Positions 23,359 through 34,030 of a stretch of DNA of 64,000 bases are shown here, piece after piece. Location of the stretch: the NCBI GenBank assembly GCA_021234155.1, contig JAJEKV010000017.1, positions 17,742,372 to 17,806,371 of the forward strand. The letters are read 5' to 3'. A program made the translations under genes and the position numbers. Source of the stretch: Isoetes taiwanensis. Taxonomy: Eukaryota; Streptophyta; Lycopodiopsida; Isoetales; Isoetaceae. The notes beneath the pieces were generated by a model. It ran no database searches. It was given only the letters and a program-made list of their open reading frames with translations, and had not been told where the DNA came from. Within the stretch, counting starts at the first letter, position 1; every line of letters starts with the position of its first letter.

Positions 23359-24711
23359 ATGATGCCGCGCTTCAAACTGACGGTCGGTCTAAAGAAGATG
23401 AACGTTTTCCAGCTATTTAGCGCGTTGGTAGACCATCTTTTTGATGACAACCCAAGGGTTGACATAGTTCTAGACCTTTTTGTAAAGCACTTTACTGAGG
23501 GCCGTAGAATCCCTTATCCCATCTTTCATTTCAACGACCGCTTCCTTATGAAGCTAAACGATGCAAACCAACCCTATACCCTTGTAGAGCAGCCTGATCA
23601 AGCTTGGGCCCTTGTTAAGTTCTACCCACAAGCTAGCGAGGAGGAAGATCCCGCAGAACTTATCAGGAGAGAGGCCCAACGGATTCAACACCTTGCTAGG
23701 GTAGAGGACCTTCACCAAATAGCTAGTGGCCTACCCGAAGAGCGGGCTAACAGCTTCTACTACCTTGGTAAAGGCCATGTACTTATGTACAAAGACCATT
23801 ACAATCTTCCCACTTTCTTTTGGAACGAAGACCTTAATAGTTTCATTTTTGAAAATGTTCCACCTAACTTTGACCAAGCCCGCATGGACCTCGTGCAAGC
23901 TGATATGCGAGCGCGCCCGGCTAGGTACCATACGGAGATTGCCAGGCGAATACAAGCGCGCTTGGACAAAGAGGCCCGGGATGCCGAGAGGGAGAGGCTC
24001 CGAAAAGAAGAGGAGGATGCCCAAAACCAGCAGAGCGGGAACCAGAAGATCGATCAGCAGAAGGACCAGCAGGGTGATCAGCAGGGGGATCAGGATGTTG
24101 ATCAGCAGCAGGATCAAAATGTTGGTCAGAATGTTGACCATCAGGAAGACCAAAATACTGATCAAAATGTGGATCAGCCTGTAGATCAGGGCGGGGCCAA
24201 GAACAGGAAGGCTACAGTGTGGGCTAATAGGAAGAGGAAGAATACAAAACCCGTAAAGGGAGGTGTGGATTATAAGACCCGATTGCAGGGGGATGCCACT
24301 ATTGCCAAGAAGACATCGGCTCAGAGACGGGAGCAGATCGTTCAGCGGGCAAAGCATCCAACAACCGGCGGGAAATCCATTCCATCGCTGAAGGCAACCC
24401 TCAAGCCACGAAAGCCCCATAGATATTGACCGGGCACAGTAGCACTTCGAGAGATACGTAAGTATCAGAAGTCTACTGAGCCATTGATTCGTCGGCTCCC
24501 TTTTCAGCGGCTTGTTCGCAAAATTGCCCAGGAATTTAAAATTGACCTGAGGTTTCAAGCCTTTGCAATCCTCGCACTCCAGGAGGCTGCTGAGGCTTAC
24601 CTCATAGAAATTTTGAGCGACACCAACCTCTGCGCCATACATGCAAAGAGGGTTACCATAATGCCCAAGGACCTCCAGCTAGCACGAAGGATCCGAGGGG
24701 AGTTTTGGTGA
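23359..24711 (+). pseudogene. Novel N-terminal region fused to a histone H3 fold (one in-frame stop)
   Basis: From the ATG at 23,359 a frame of 356 codons runs to a TGA at 24,427 and continues in the same frame for 94 codons to 24,711. Residues 1 to about 200 form an unrecognised, mostly helical region. It is followed by a charged coiled-coil-like stretch (ARDAERERLRKEEEDA) and a Gln/Asp/Asn-rich repeat of DQQ and DQN units (about 24,042-24,190), then a basic segment. The end is a histone H3: an H3-like tail motif TTGGK, KPHRY immediately before the stop, then [17 protein letters not shown], the LPFQRLVR helix, [32 protein letters not shown] and LARRIRG. TGA for the expected Arg (CGA) fits one C-to-T change. 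STEPLI and the C-terminal Trp recall centromeric H3, but loop 1 has the length of canonical H3. No intron lies in the H3 part. It follows a primer-binding site, so it may be cargo of a retroelement. Confidence 0.8.
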
Positions 24712-24980
24712 CTAGGCGATCTTCTTTTTCTGTTGTAAAATTATTGTGAACTTATTTATGTGAAATATTCCCATTTTTGAGGTTGTGAATATAAAAATGT
24801 TTTTTTTTATCTGCCATTTGGTCTGTATTTAAATATAAATTATTAATTAAATAATAACTTTTAATAATGAATTTCGGAAAACGTGCCGAAAAGTATAAAA
24901 CCCCCTTTTTGGCCGTTAGGGTTTCATTCCCCTTCCTGTTTTCAGCATTTTTCTTTCTCCTCCCTTGCGCCTTCATCCTC

Positions 24981-25626
24981 ATGGCTCGCCCAACCTTGCA
25001 GCAGTGGTATCTGGATGGAGAGCATTGGGACCCTGCGGTCCCCTTTGACCTTCTTCACCCTTATCTCCTCCAGCAAGTAGATCTTATTTCTAACATGCAG
25101 GCGCATCCTGATTACGCCGCCTTCCTTCAGTTCTACTGCGAAGAAATTTTACCTGCATGTGTCTACAACGACGATGATTCGCAGCTCTATCTCGACTTCC
25201 ACACCCTGCTCCAGATGTTAGGGGGTGATGAGCATGCCCGGAATGTCATTAAGGGCATAAGGAGGCGAGGGACTAACTGACCTCCCTATTGTCACAATAG
25301 ATCGGGAAGCTTGTTTTGAGGCCCGATTTGCACTGGCCATCATTATGGACCAGTATATTGAGGACGAGGAGATAGCTGCTGAGCATTCCTCCACGCCTGT
25401 ACCTCCTCACATTGAAGATGACGAAGTCGTCGATGAACAGGATTTCGCACGGTGAAAGGAGTTAGCCACCGAGGCGCCTGTAGGAAGGGATAAAGCCCTC
25501 AAACTCGAAGGGCTTAACCTCCTTCCTACAGTACTCTTGAATAACCAAGAGTACCTGATCCTTGAGGACATTATGTGGGCCTACCGCGTGTCAACAATTT
25601 TGAAGTCAACAAGCAATTTACACTAA
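24981..25626 (+). pseudogene. Orphan ORF downstream of the H3 fusion, frameshifted
   Basis: An ATG at 24,981 opens a frame of about 99 codons, rich in Leu, Tyr, Asp and aromatic residues (begins MARPTLQQWYLDGEHWDP), ending at 25,280. A protein-like, acidic frame resumes in the next register from about 25,262 (RRGLTD.PIVTIDREAC), meets a TGA near 25,454, and continues (KELATEAPVGR...LEDIMWAYRV) to about 25,626. So one frameshift and one stop break a protein of about 215 residues. No domain is recognised; predicted structure would be largely helical. It lies 270 bp after the H3 fusion on the same strand and is likely part of the same unit. Confidence 0.5.
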
Positions 25627-25909
25627 CTAATTATAATTACAATTACTAAACAAGTGCCAAGCCAACATAACATGATTGGTGTCGAAAAAAGAATGGCCAT
25701 TTGAGGATAGATATTTTTTTTTTAATGTTTTTAGAAAATAAAATTATGGTCATTTCGAAATAATTACATTTCACTTCGTATCCTACTAAATCATTACGAT
25801 TAAGATACTAATGGTACGAAAATCCTAAAATCGTACCCTACGAAATTAATTTCACGCCAACCTTTATATGGTCGTGAAGGAGAAGCATCGTCCAATTCTC
25901 CCAAACAGA
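25627..25909. other. AT-rich spacer before the acidic ORF
   Basis: No gene is seen. The sequence is AT-rich and holds a TTTATATGG word at 25,862 close to the start of the next ORF, which could be part of its promoter. Confidence 0.35.
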
Positions 25910-26416
25910 ATGCCGAAGCGCTCCCGCTCCCGCTCTCCTTCCCCTGCCCCTCGCCCTTCGAAACACCAGGAATTAATTTCCTTACCTTTGCCAGAGCTCT
26001 TCGCCAGTTATGGCATAGGTTCTTGGCTAATTCCTGTGGAGGATCCCAAAGAAGACCTTCATGAAATTTCCGAAACCAATTCTGTTGAAAGCCCCGAGCC
26101 TTCTGATGATTCCAGCAGCAGTGATTACTCTTCTTCTGAGCTTTCTTCTGAGGTGGATTCTTCAGAAGTGGATTCCTCTGACGTGGATTCTTCCGACATG
26201 CAGCAGTATGATTCAGAAGATGAGGTCTGGAGCGAATCTTCAGGAACCAGCGAAGAAGAAGACCCGGACCCAGAAGAAGAAGAGAATTTTTTTGAATTTC
26301 AAAATTGGCTGGAAAGTAAGTAGCATGCTTTTCATTTTTTGCTTTCTTTTCGATAGAGCTCTCTAACTTTGTGAATTTTTCTTACAGATGAGGCCTCAAG
26401 ACCCTGCAGCTCATGA
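25910..26416 (+). CDS. Small acidic protein with an Arg/Ser N-terminus, two exons
   Basis: Exon 1 runs from ATG 25,910 to 26,315 and exon 2 from 26,388 to a TGA at 26,414-26,416, joined by a GT-AG intron (AAA/GTAAGT and CTTACAG), giving 144 residues. Without splicing the frame ends five bases after the donor, which supports the intron. The N-terminus is basic and Ser-rich (MPKRSRSRSPSPAPRPSK), like a nuclear localisation or SR-type segment. The middle has a Leu/Pro-rich patch, and the C-terminal half is a Ser/Asp/Glu-rich acidic tract with repeats of EVDSS and a Trp-containing end. No catalytic motif is present. Such composition fits a chromatin or histone-binding acidic chaperone, but that is speculation. 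It is the third ORF in a row after the H3 fusion and appears intact. Confidence 0.5.
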
Positions 26417-27330
26417 AGACAGGCTTTGCTTTTTCTTTCTTTTGATCAAGTTCTTCAGAAATAGGCCTTTTGTGCCTTTGTAATTTTTTGATCCACAGAT
26501 GCTATAGGCCTTAGTGCCTTTCTTTGTAATGGCCTTGTGCGTTTGTAATTTTTTGAAAAACAGATGCTATAGGCCTTAGTGCCTTTCTTTGTAATGGCTT
26601 TGTGCCGACCCTTCTGTGAAACAGGCGTTAGTGCCTTTGAAATGTAATGGCTGTGCCGACCCTTCTGTAATACAGGCCTTAGTGCCTACTTTAATATATA
26701 ATGGTCTTGTGCCTTTCTGAAAATTTCTGGTTTTGTTTTCTGTTTTAATCAATTGGTTTTGTTAGCACTTTTGTAATACCTTTTTATTATATCTTGTGCC
26801 TTCAGTTTAATCCAGGGTAAAAGCATGCTACGGTGTACCACTTTTGGAACCCTCAAAAGTACCCACACTGGGTACTTTTAAAACTGATACTTTCTGGTTT
26901 TTCTTTCCATTAAAATCAATCGAAAGTTTTTGAATTGAAGGTCAATAACATGTCAATCTATAGTACTATAGGATAACAATACTATTAGAGACTAAAATAA
27001 ATGAATTAACTCTGAAACTTATTATTTATTGCGACATTTATGCAAGTTCCCAGTACCCAGTGCTGGGTACTTTTCTGGGTAGTTTTGCACTCCCTAAAAA
27101 GTACTTTAGATGGTACACCCTAGCATGCTTTCACCCTCCAGGCCTTGTGCCTTTTGTTTAATCCAGGCCTTAGTGCCTTTAATCGTAATGGCCTTGTGCC
27201 CACTGTAATCCAGGCCTTGTGCCTTTTGTAATCCAGGCCTTAGTGCCTTCTTTAATGTGAATGATGGCCTTGTGCGTTTCTGTAAATTTGTGGTTTTGTT
27301 ATACCTTGTGCCTTTTGTAAATTTATGCCT
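26417..27330. repeat. Degenerate minisatellite with GGCCTTAGTGCCTT units
   Basis: The phrase GGCCTTAGTGCCTT and its variant GGCCTTGTGCC(TTTTGTAAT) recurs more than ten times from about 26,462 to 27,320, with spacing near 25-60 bp. It is interrupted by a MITE at 26,815-27,136. The array directly follows the acidic ORF, so it may lie in its 3' UTR. Confidence 0.8.
26815..27136. mobile_element. MITE, family with GGGTAAAAGCATG ends
   Basis: 322 bp bounded by inverted ends GGGTAAAAGCATGCTA and TAGCATGCTTTCACCC, with further pairing GGTGTACCA/TGGTACACC. The flanks are TCCA on both sides (26,811-26,814 and 27,137-27,140). It contains internal GGGTACTTTT and its inverse. It is a close relative of the element at 31,418-31,738 and has no coding potential. 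Because the base after TCCA is also G in the target, a 6-bp duplication TCCAGG with shorter ends is an alternative. Confidence 0.9.
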
Positions 27331-27570
27331 TGTGTCTTTTTCTAATTCTGTTGTACTTACATGCTGCCTACAAATTATATGTAAACTGATATTGGATGAT
27401 TATGCAGTACCTAGCACAAGGAAGGATGCCAGCACAAGCAACAGTTGTATCATCAACATCAAATTTTGTATCACAACGAAATAATGAATCTAAGGTAGCA
27501 GCTGCAGCCAATGGATCATCTTAAATGATGGTTATGTCAATGAAAGCTAAAACTTACTGTTATGAGACCA
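27331..27570. other. Short AT-rich segment before the inverted arm
   Basis: No feature is recognised. It joins the minisatellite to the right arm of the inverted duplication, which begins at CAGGGAATTC near 27,571. Confidence 0.4.
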
Positions 27571-30030
27571 CAGGGAATTCTAAGTGTGCTTATGATAAGT
27601 TATAGTATTTAAAGGTTATATAGGATCGTCTCTAGCTAGTTTCTTAAGAACAGACATGTGCTGCTCTTCTGTGGGAAATGTTCATCTTTTGTATTTTGAA
27701 AAAATATTATAAATAGATTGATCTTTTTTGCAGTCAACAGTGACTGTTTAAGCATAGAAGAAAGCAACAGGCAACCATTTCTTAACACTCCTGCAACAAT
27801 ATTATAGGCATCCTTCTTTTACGGATGCACTATTCACTACTTGAGTCTCATCAAGAACTATATACTGCCATATTCTTACCTTCAACAAAAAAAGAGTATT
27901 CCAAAATTATAGCTGTACACTTTAACATCTACAACCTTAAAGCAAAAAATACAGAGGCCAGCAGCATGCAAGTGTCAACGACAACAACACCATTGCAGTT
28001 GTGGACTACACAAAGGTAGATGAACAATGAATTGTTCCTTAACTACTTCATAAAAAAAAGGCAGCACCAAAGAAAGTTACATACAATACATATGGCATCT
28101 GGAAAATAGATGCCATCCTACCAGTCACATGCTGCTAAAAACCAATGTTAAAATCCAGGAACACAACATTCCTAAGAATGAATCACAAGGCAAAGGATGG
28201 GGTGATATGATTTCTCACATTGAAACAAAAGAAAAAGGATCTGCAGATGGCAATTCTCACAAGAAAACAAAATAAAAGTGATGGGATAAAAGTGTTTCTG
28301 ATAATGATGTAACAGAAATATGAACTCATGATACAAATGACCGAAGCAACTACAATATGCCTGTAGAGTTTGTGTTGCTTTACATCAAATACAATATGGT
28401 TGTGAAGATTGTGTTCCTTTCTTCTTCTTCTATATTTGAATACCTATATAATAAACTGCACTTTGGAAAAAATCAAATTGGGAAGACTGTTGAAGCACAC
28501 CATGCAAAGTTCATAGAAGATAAACTCCACAGAATATTTTCTGTTTCCTGCACAGTAGTAAAATTCGACCTTAGATTGCTTATGCTATTTTATATACTGT
28601 AAAATTTGACCACCGACAGTTGAATAGTTTTATTGATTTTGAAGATAAATTGCATCAAAAATTATCTATGTATACACAAAATTAGACTCTTCTTCAAAAA
28701 GATAAGTAGTAAATTGTATTACTTCCTATGATTACAAAGGATGAACAGTCAGTATATAGTCATGTTAATAGTTATAAGTGGAAAACTCACAGAGGCAACA
28801 AAATATCTATTAGATAAAAGTAAACATTCAGAACTTCTTCTGGTCATGCTGTGCTCCACCACGATAGATGTTCATTGTCCATTCAACCTCACCTACGACT
28901 CGGAATTCCAATGTATCACCAACTTTAAGAGAATAGTGGCTGACTAGCAGATCCCAATTATGACTCAAACAATATCGACTATGATAGTTGAGTAAATAAA
29001 ATATCCAATTATGCCTAATGAGGCATTCAAAATTTAGCAAAGCCTAAGTTTATAGTAAAGTGGGAAACAAAAGGATATTATAAGGTTCATTATTACATGG
29101 AAAATCTGTACTTGTGATCTTTGTTGAAGGTACATATTTGATAGCAAAGATTTTATTAGCGCTATACGATGTAATAGAACATGTTATTGGGTGTTCGACT
29201 AGTCTCCGTAATACTTCAACAAGCCAAATCTTATTCCCAAGCAGAACTCAATGCTTTATCTAGTCAACTAACTGCCTCTCACATGTTTCAAAGGCAAATC
29301 TTTCTGGAATACTTTGATGTCTTTGAAAATCTGTCTACTATAAGTCATACATATAAATCTTCCTGTTTCTTAACTACACCTACTTTTTTCCATGTCCACG
29401 TTTGTAGGGGTCAGCTTTGTGTACTTTTGGAATATTATTTCGTAGCATCACAAACTATTATACAATTTCAAGAATTGCGAAATTACTTCTCGAAGTTCAA
29501 GTGTAACATGTGGAAATGAACGTGAGATATCCTCTATTACCAATGTACTAATTGCAGGCATCTCATGAGATAATGTATTAAATAACATCTTATGGAAATC
29601 TATATGTAATTTGAACATTTTCACCCTTTTTTATCGAGATAATTATATCAAAATACTCTTCCTTATAAACATCTTCTTTATATTCATAGCCATCCATTAC
29701 TATTACATGCAAAGTCAAATATTTGGTCCAAAAATATTTCTATTTAGTAACTCAGTCCATTAAATTTAAACGAGTCAGAAAAGAGAAATCTTCATGGCAA
29801 AATGAGAACATTTCTAAGAGAAATGTTCTTATAGAGTGCCCAAGATCTGTAAATTATGAACTGCTCCTACATGATGTTAAGGCAATTCATATATATTCAT
29901 TCTAACTAACATAACGAGATCTGGAACCTTGAACATTCCCACCAAAAATAAGTCTAAGGAAAATTTATTCGTACAATACACAATTCATTTTGCACAGACC
30001 TTAAATAACAAGGGACTTGTATAAATAATA
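27571..30030. repeat. Right arm of the long inverted duplication
   Basis: Reverse complement of 14,590-17,937, with the spacer between arms about 9.6 kb. The arm is shorter because a segment equivalent to about 15,615-16,541 of the left arm is absent. The junction lies at about 28,983, where ACTCAA.TATCATAG meets TCGATATTG. Coding traces in it are fragments of B3 and of unrecognised frames. Confidence 0.9.
28828..28983 (-). pseudogene. Truncated B3 gene (last ~50 codons)
   Basis: The minus frame matches the end of exon 3 of the B3 gene at 15,798-16,690 and stops at the same codon; the final residue is Phe instead of Ser. Everything upstream (exons 1 and 2 and the first third of exon 3) is gone, so no B3 fold can be made. 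The frame then reads into former intergenic sequence as an accidental fusion, up to 29,040. Confidence 0.9.
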
Positions 30031-30292
30031 TAAATAGATTGTGGTTGAAGGGACCACCCCCTATAATGAATAAAAGAAAACCCTATTTACAAGGGAACCT
30101 ATCATGTTTATGGTTTGCAATTCATGGGGGCATAAGGAATGGTCAAGTTCCCATTATAGCCGAGATGAACGCGGCCTATCAACTATATGCTCTCCAAGCA
30201 ATTCGTGGTCATGTCAACATCAACAGTACACCACGTCCTAGAGAACACAAAGGTGATCTCATCATCGGTAACTATTATTATTTACGATGCAT

Positions 30293-31413
30293 CTATCCCT
30301 CTAGAGCGTTACTCTTGGCAATCAAGCTTCCAAGCTTACCACCGGGTGTGGGGTTGATAGCATCGTTGATGCTGCGGCCTTGAGATTCCCGCATGAAGTC
30401 CGGATAGTGCTTGTCAAGGTCTATCTTCATCACCCAGATAGCATCCTCAACTGGTAAGTGCTTCCACTTAACCAAGTATTGCAACATTTGAGTCCTTCTG
30501 GTTTGTTTATAAGCTCGATCAAGAAGAGTTTCAGGCACTATCTCCAGCCGCTCTTCTGTCATTTCTAGGAGGGTTGGGGTATCCAAAACCTCCTCTGGAT
30601 CAGGGGTGTGTTGTTTCAGAAGACTCACGTGAAAGACCTTGTGGATCTTCAAGCGGGGTGGCAAATCCAAGCGATATGCCTGTTCTCCAACACGTTCAAT
30701 GATTTTGAATGGCCCAGCCCATCTGGGTGCCAACTTCTTGCAGTTACCAATCTTAAGCTTGGCTTGTTTTACTTTAATCTTAAGCCAAACTGATTCGCCC
30801 ACCTGGAAGACTCGTGGGGTTCTGTGCTTATCCGCTACACTCTTCTGACGACTGCGTGCAGCTAATAAGTAACCACGAACTTCTTCAACCAAAGCTTGCA
30901 TTTCCAAGAGGAGTTGTTGAGAAACCTCCACTTTAGAAACGGGGTTATGCCATGTGTCTGGAGTAAGACATTGATAATCATAATTTATCATAAAGGGAGA
31001 CATTCTGGAAGACTCCTGTTTCATGCAGTTATAGGCAAACTCTACCAGATAAATATAGTCAGCCCATTGTGATTGCTTACTCCACACATAACTTCGTAGC
31101 ATATCCTCTATAATACGATTGGTACGCTCTGTCTGACCATCCGTTTGAGGATGATATGCCGTACTCATAGCAAGCTTGGTCTGGATGGTGGCAAAGAAAT
31201 CTTTCCAGAATGCACTTACGAATTTGGGATCCCTGTCGGATATAATAACTCGTGGCATTCCGTGCAATCTGAAGATCTCCTTGGCTGTATTCGTGGTACG
31301 ACATGGCAAGAAATGAGCCATTTTTGACAATTTGTCGACCACTACCATCAACGCATCATATCCACGGAGAGTACGTGGAAGGCCCACAATGAAATCCATG
31401 GTTATCACTTCCC
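30293..31413 (-). pseudogene. Gypsy integrase catalytic core, GPY/F and chromodomain
   Basis: Minus-strand frame with the integrase triad: Asp in TMDF, Asp in SDRDPKF and Glu in QTERTNR. It is followed by the GPF segment (RWAGPFKIIERVG), HVSLLK, and a chromodomain with YLVKWKHLP near the C-terminus. Relative to the family a few residues are missing between the first two Asp (around AKEIFRLHG). The frame continues into the MITE at its N-terminal side, so it is separated from the zinc-binding part. Integrase would insert the cDNA; the chromodomain targets chromatin. Confidence 0.9.
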
Positions 31414-31417
31414 ACTT

Positions 31418-31738
31418 GGGTAAACGCATGTTAGGGTGTACCACTTTTGGAACCTGCAAAAGTACATACACTAGGTACTTCAGAACTGGGTACTTTCTCA
31501 TTTTTATTTTCATTAAAACTAGTACAAATATCCAAAATAAAAGTCAAGGACGCATTAATATTCAAAGTTAAGATAAAGATAATGCTACCGGAGACCAAAA
31601 TATATATAAAAGTTCTAGAATGTACCTTTTATTGGGATATTACACAGGTACCCAGTACCCAGTCCTGGGTACCTTTTTAGGTACTTTTTTGGTCACTAAA
31701 TAATACTTTTTAAGGGACACCCTAACATGCTTTTACCC
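31418..31738. mobile_element. MITE inserted in the gypsy integrase gene
   Basis: 321 bp with ends GGGTAAACGCATGTTAGGGT and ACCCTAACATGCTTTTACCC, flanked by ACTT at 31,414-31,417 and 31,739-31,742. Removing it rejoins the integrase frame at the Lys-Trp-Glu codons. It belongs to the same family as 26,815-27,136, sharing ends, size and the GGGTAC interior repeats. Confidence 0.95.
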
Positions 31739-32069
31739 ACTTAGCGTTGGGCACATCCAGAGGTTGCAATTCTCCTGGAATCCTTAACTGCTCAGCCTTG
31801 GTTTGCTGACAGACCTGACACTGCTTAATGTACCTGGCAATGTCCTTCTTCATAGAAGGCCAGAAGTAACTGGAACGGATCTTAAAGTAGGTCTTCATAA
31901 AACCTGCATGTCCAGCTATAGGGCTGTTGTGCGTGTCATGGAGAATTAGCTTACGCACTCCTGAAGTCCCAGGTACACACAACTTATCTTTGTAATATAA
32001 CAAGTTGCCCTCTTTCTTATACGAACGAAATGCTTCACGTTCCTTATCTGTGCGTGCCTGCTTATTCAA
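31739..32069 (-). pseudogene. Gypsy integrase zinc-binding domain
   Basis: Minus frame with the HHCC motif: His in HDTHNSP..GH and Cys in CQVCQQTK. The C-terminal end is truncated by the MITE. A frameshift at about 32,069 separates it from RNase H. Confidence 0.9.
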
Positions 32070-33826
32070 ACTATCCCAAACAGTCCTATCTGTTTCCCAA
32101 ACTCACTGGTGAGTGTGGAAATTGCATTACAATGGGTTCGGGTTACCAAGGGATGGCGTGACAACGCATCCGCAACCACATTGTGCTTCCCAGGCTTATA
32201 CATAATCTCAAAATCATACTCCTCCAGAAATTCCATCCATCTCCTCTGACGGAGATTGAGATTCGGCTGGGTGGAGAGATAACGGAGACTCTGATGATCT
32301 GTATCAAGTTGAAATCTTCTACCAAGAAGGTAGTGTCTCCATATACGCAAAGCGCGGACAACGGCTAACAAGTCCTGATCATGGGTGGGGTATCGCTGTT
32401 CAGTTTCGTTCATTTTCTTTGAATCGTATGCAATAACTCTCCCCTCCTGCATTAGGACTCCTCCGGTAGCAATCTTACTGGCATCCGTTGCTACTAGTTT
32501 ATCCTTTTCAGGATCAGGTAATGTGAGGACAGGTGCTGACGTTAAAACATCCTTAAGCTTCTGGAAACTTCCCTGGACCTTCGTTTTCCAATGCTCAATC
32601 CAATCCTTCACCTTCTCATGCTTTGTAAGATCGGTAAGAGGTACTGCAATCTTTGCAAAATCCTTAACAAATTTCCGGTAATATCCTGCCAATCCCAAGA
32701 AACTTCGGACCTCTGACACATTACCAGGAATAGGTCAATCCTTGACTGCGTCTATTTTTGCTGGATCCGTAGCAATTCCGTCGGCCGAAATGACATGGCC
32801 TAGATAGTCGACCTTCGGAGTGGCAAACTTGCACTTAGAGAACTTGGCAAAGAGCTGATGACGTCTTAGCTTTTGTAGGGCCAACCTAAGATGTTTCTCA
32901 TGCTCCTCTAGAGTCTTACTGTAGATGAGAATGTCGTCAAAGAAAATAACAACAAAATCATCCAAGTATTGTCGGAAGACATCATTCATCAATCGCATGA
33001 AAGTTGCGGGGGCATTAGTTAGTCCAAAAGGCATAACGGTAAACTCATAATGCCCATATCTAGTGTGAAAAGCAGATTTATGGATGTCCTCCTCCTTAAT
33101 CCTTATTTGATGATATCCGGAGCGTAGATCAATCTTTGAGAAATACTTGGCCCCTTGCAACTGGTCCAATTTATCATCCGCTCTAGGCAAAGCATAGCGA
33201 TTCTTGATGGTATGCTTATTGAGCTGCCTATAATCGATACACATCCTCAAGGAGCCATCCTTTTTCTTAACAAAAAGGATAGGAGCGCCAAAAGGCGAAA
33301 CACTAGGCCGAATGAAACCTAGGTTTAGTAACTCCTGAAGTTGCTTCTTAAGCTCTGCCAACTCTGGGGGACTCATACGGTACGGAGCCTTGCTGGTAGG
33401 CTTAGTACCTGGTTCTAAAGCTATCTCACATTCGACCCCTCTAAAAGGAGGAAGCTTCTGGATCTCATCGGGAAAAAGATCGCTGAATTCTCGGAGAAGA
33501 CTAGCAATCCCCTCTGGCAAGGTATCAACTACTTGCTTCTGCTTAGGATCTGACTCAATGGAGGCAAGTCTAATGACGCAGAGAAGCTTATCCTTGCGTA
33601 AAGCTTTTTCTAACTGCCAGATGGACATAGACTGCATAATAGGGTTGAATGGATCACCTTTTATAGTCACACGGGCTCCGTTAGCGGCGTTGAAGGTAAC
33701 TTCCCGTTTCTCGCAGTCTATATTGGCTTTTGCAGATGCCAAGAATTCCATACCAACAATAAGATCATATTTGCCAATATCCATTATCTCAGCACCCAAG
33801 GCAACTGGTGCACCTGGCAACTGCAT
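32070..33826 (-). pseudogene. Gypsy reverse transcriptase and RNase H
   Basis: The RT frame 33,826-32,735 carries [38 protein letters not shown] and the catalytic FFDDILIYS. The RNase H frame 32,719-32,066 has TDASKIATGGVL, the Glu of NETEQRYPTHDQ and the TDHQSL aspartate, ending with ADALSRHP. A single in-frame stop, best explained as Trp TGG to TGA, separates the two at about 32,733. So the active sites are present but the gene is disrupted. Confidence 0.95.
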
Positions 33827-34030
33827 CTGAAGGTTAATGCGACGGCCATGAGTGTGTCTGATCTTACCACTGGCTAGAGTGACAGGCTTCGGTCGGGATT
33901 AAAGTTTCAAGCTGCAATACCTGGGCCATTCTAGGAGAAGCAAAATTATGTGTACTACCCGTATCCATCAGAATTATGAAAGGCTTGCTGTCTACTTGAT
34001 CTATGGTGGAAATAACAAAGAGGCCGACTT
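33827..34030 (-). pseudogene. Gypsy protease
   Basis: The retropepsin motif DTGS with following THNF is encoded at about 33,955-33,966 on the minus strand. Frameshifts lie just upstream and downstream (near 33,900 and 34,020), so the protease is broken and separated from gag and RT. It would process the polyprotein. Confidence 0.8.

Noticed and set aside
23359-24711. Endogenous giant-virus origin of the histone gene
   Set aside because: No other viral core gene is nearby, and the base composition and primer-binding site point to a plant retroelement context; cannot be excluded without searches.
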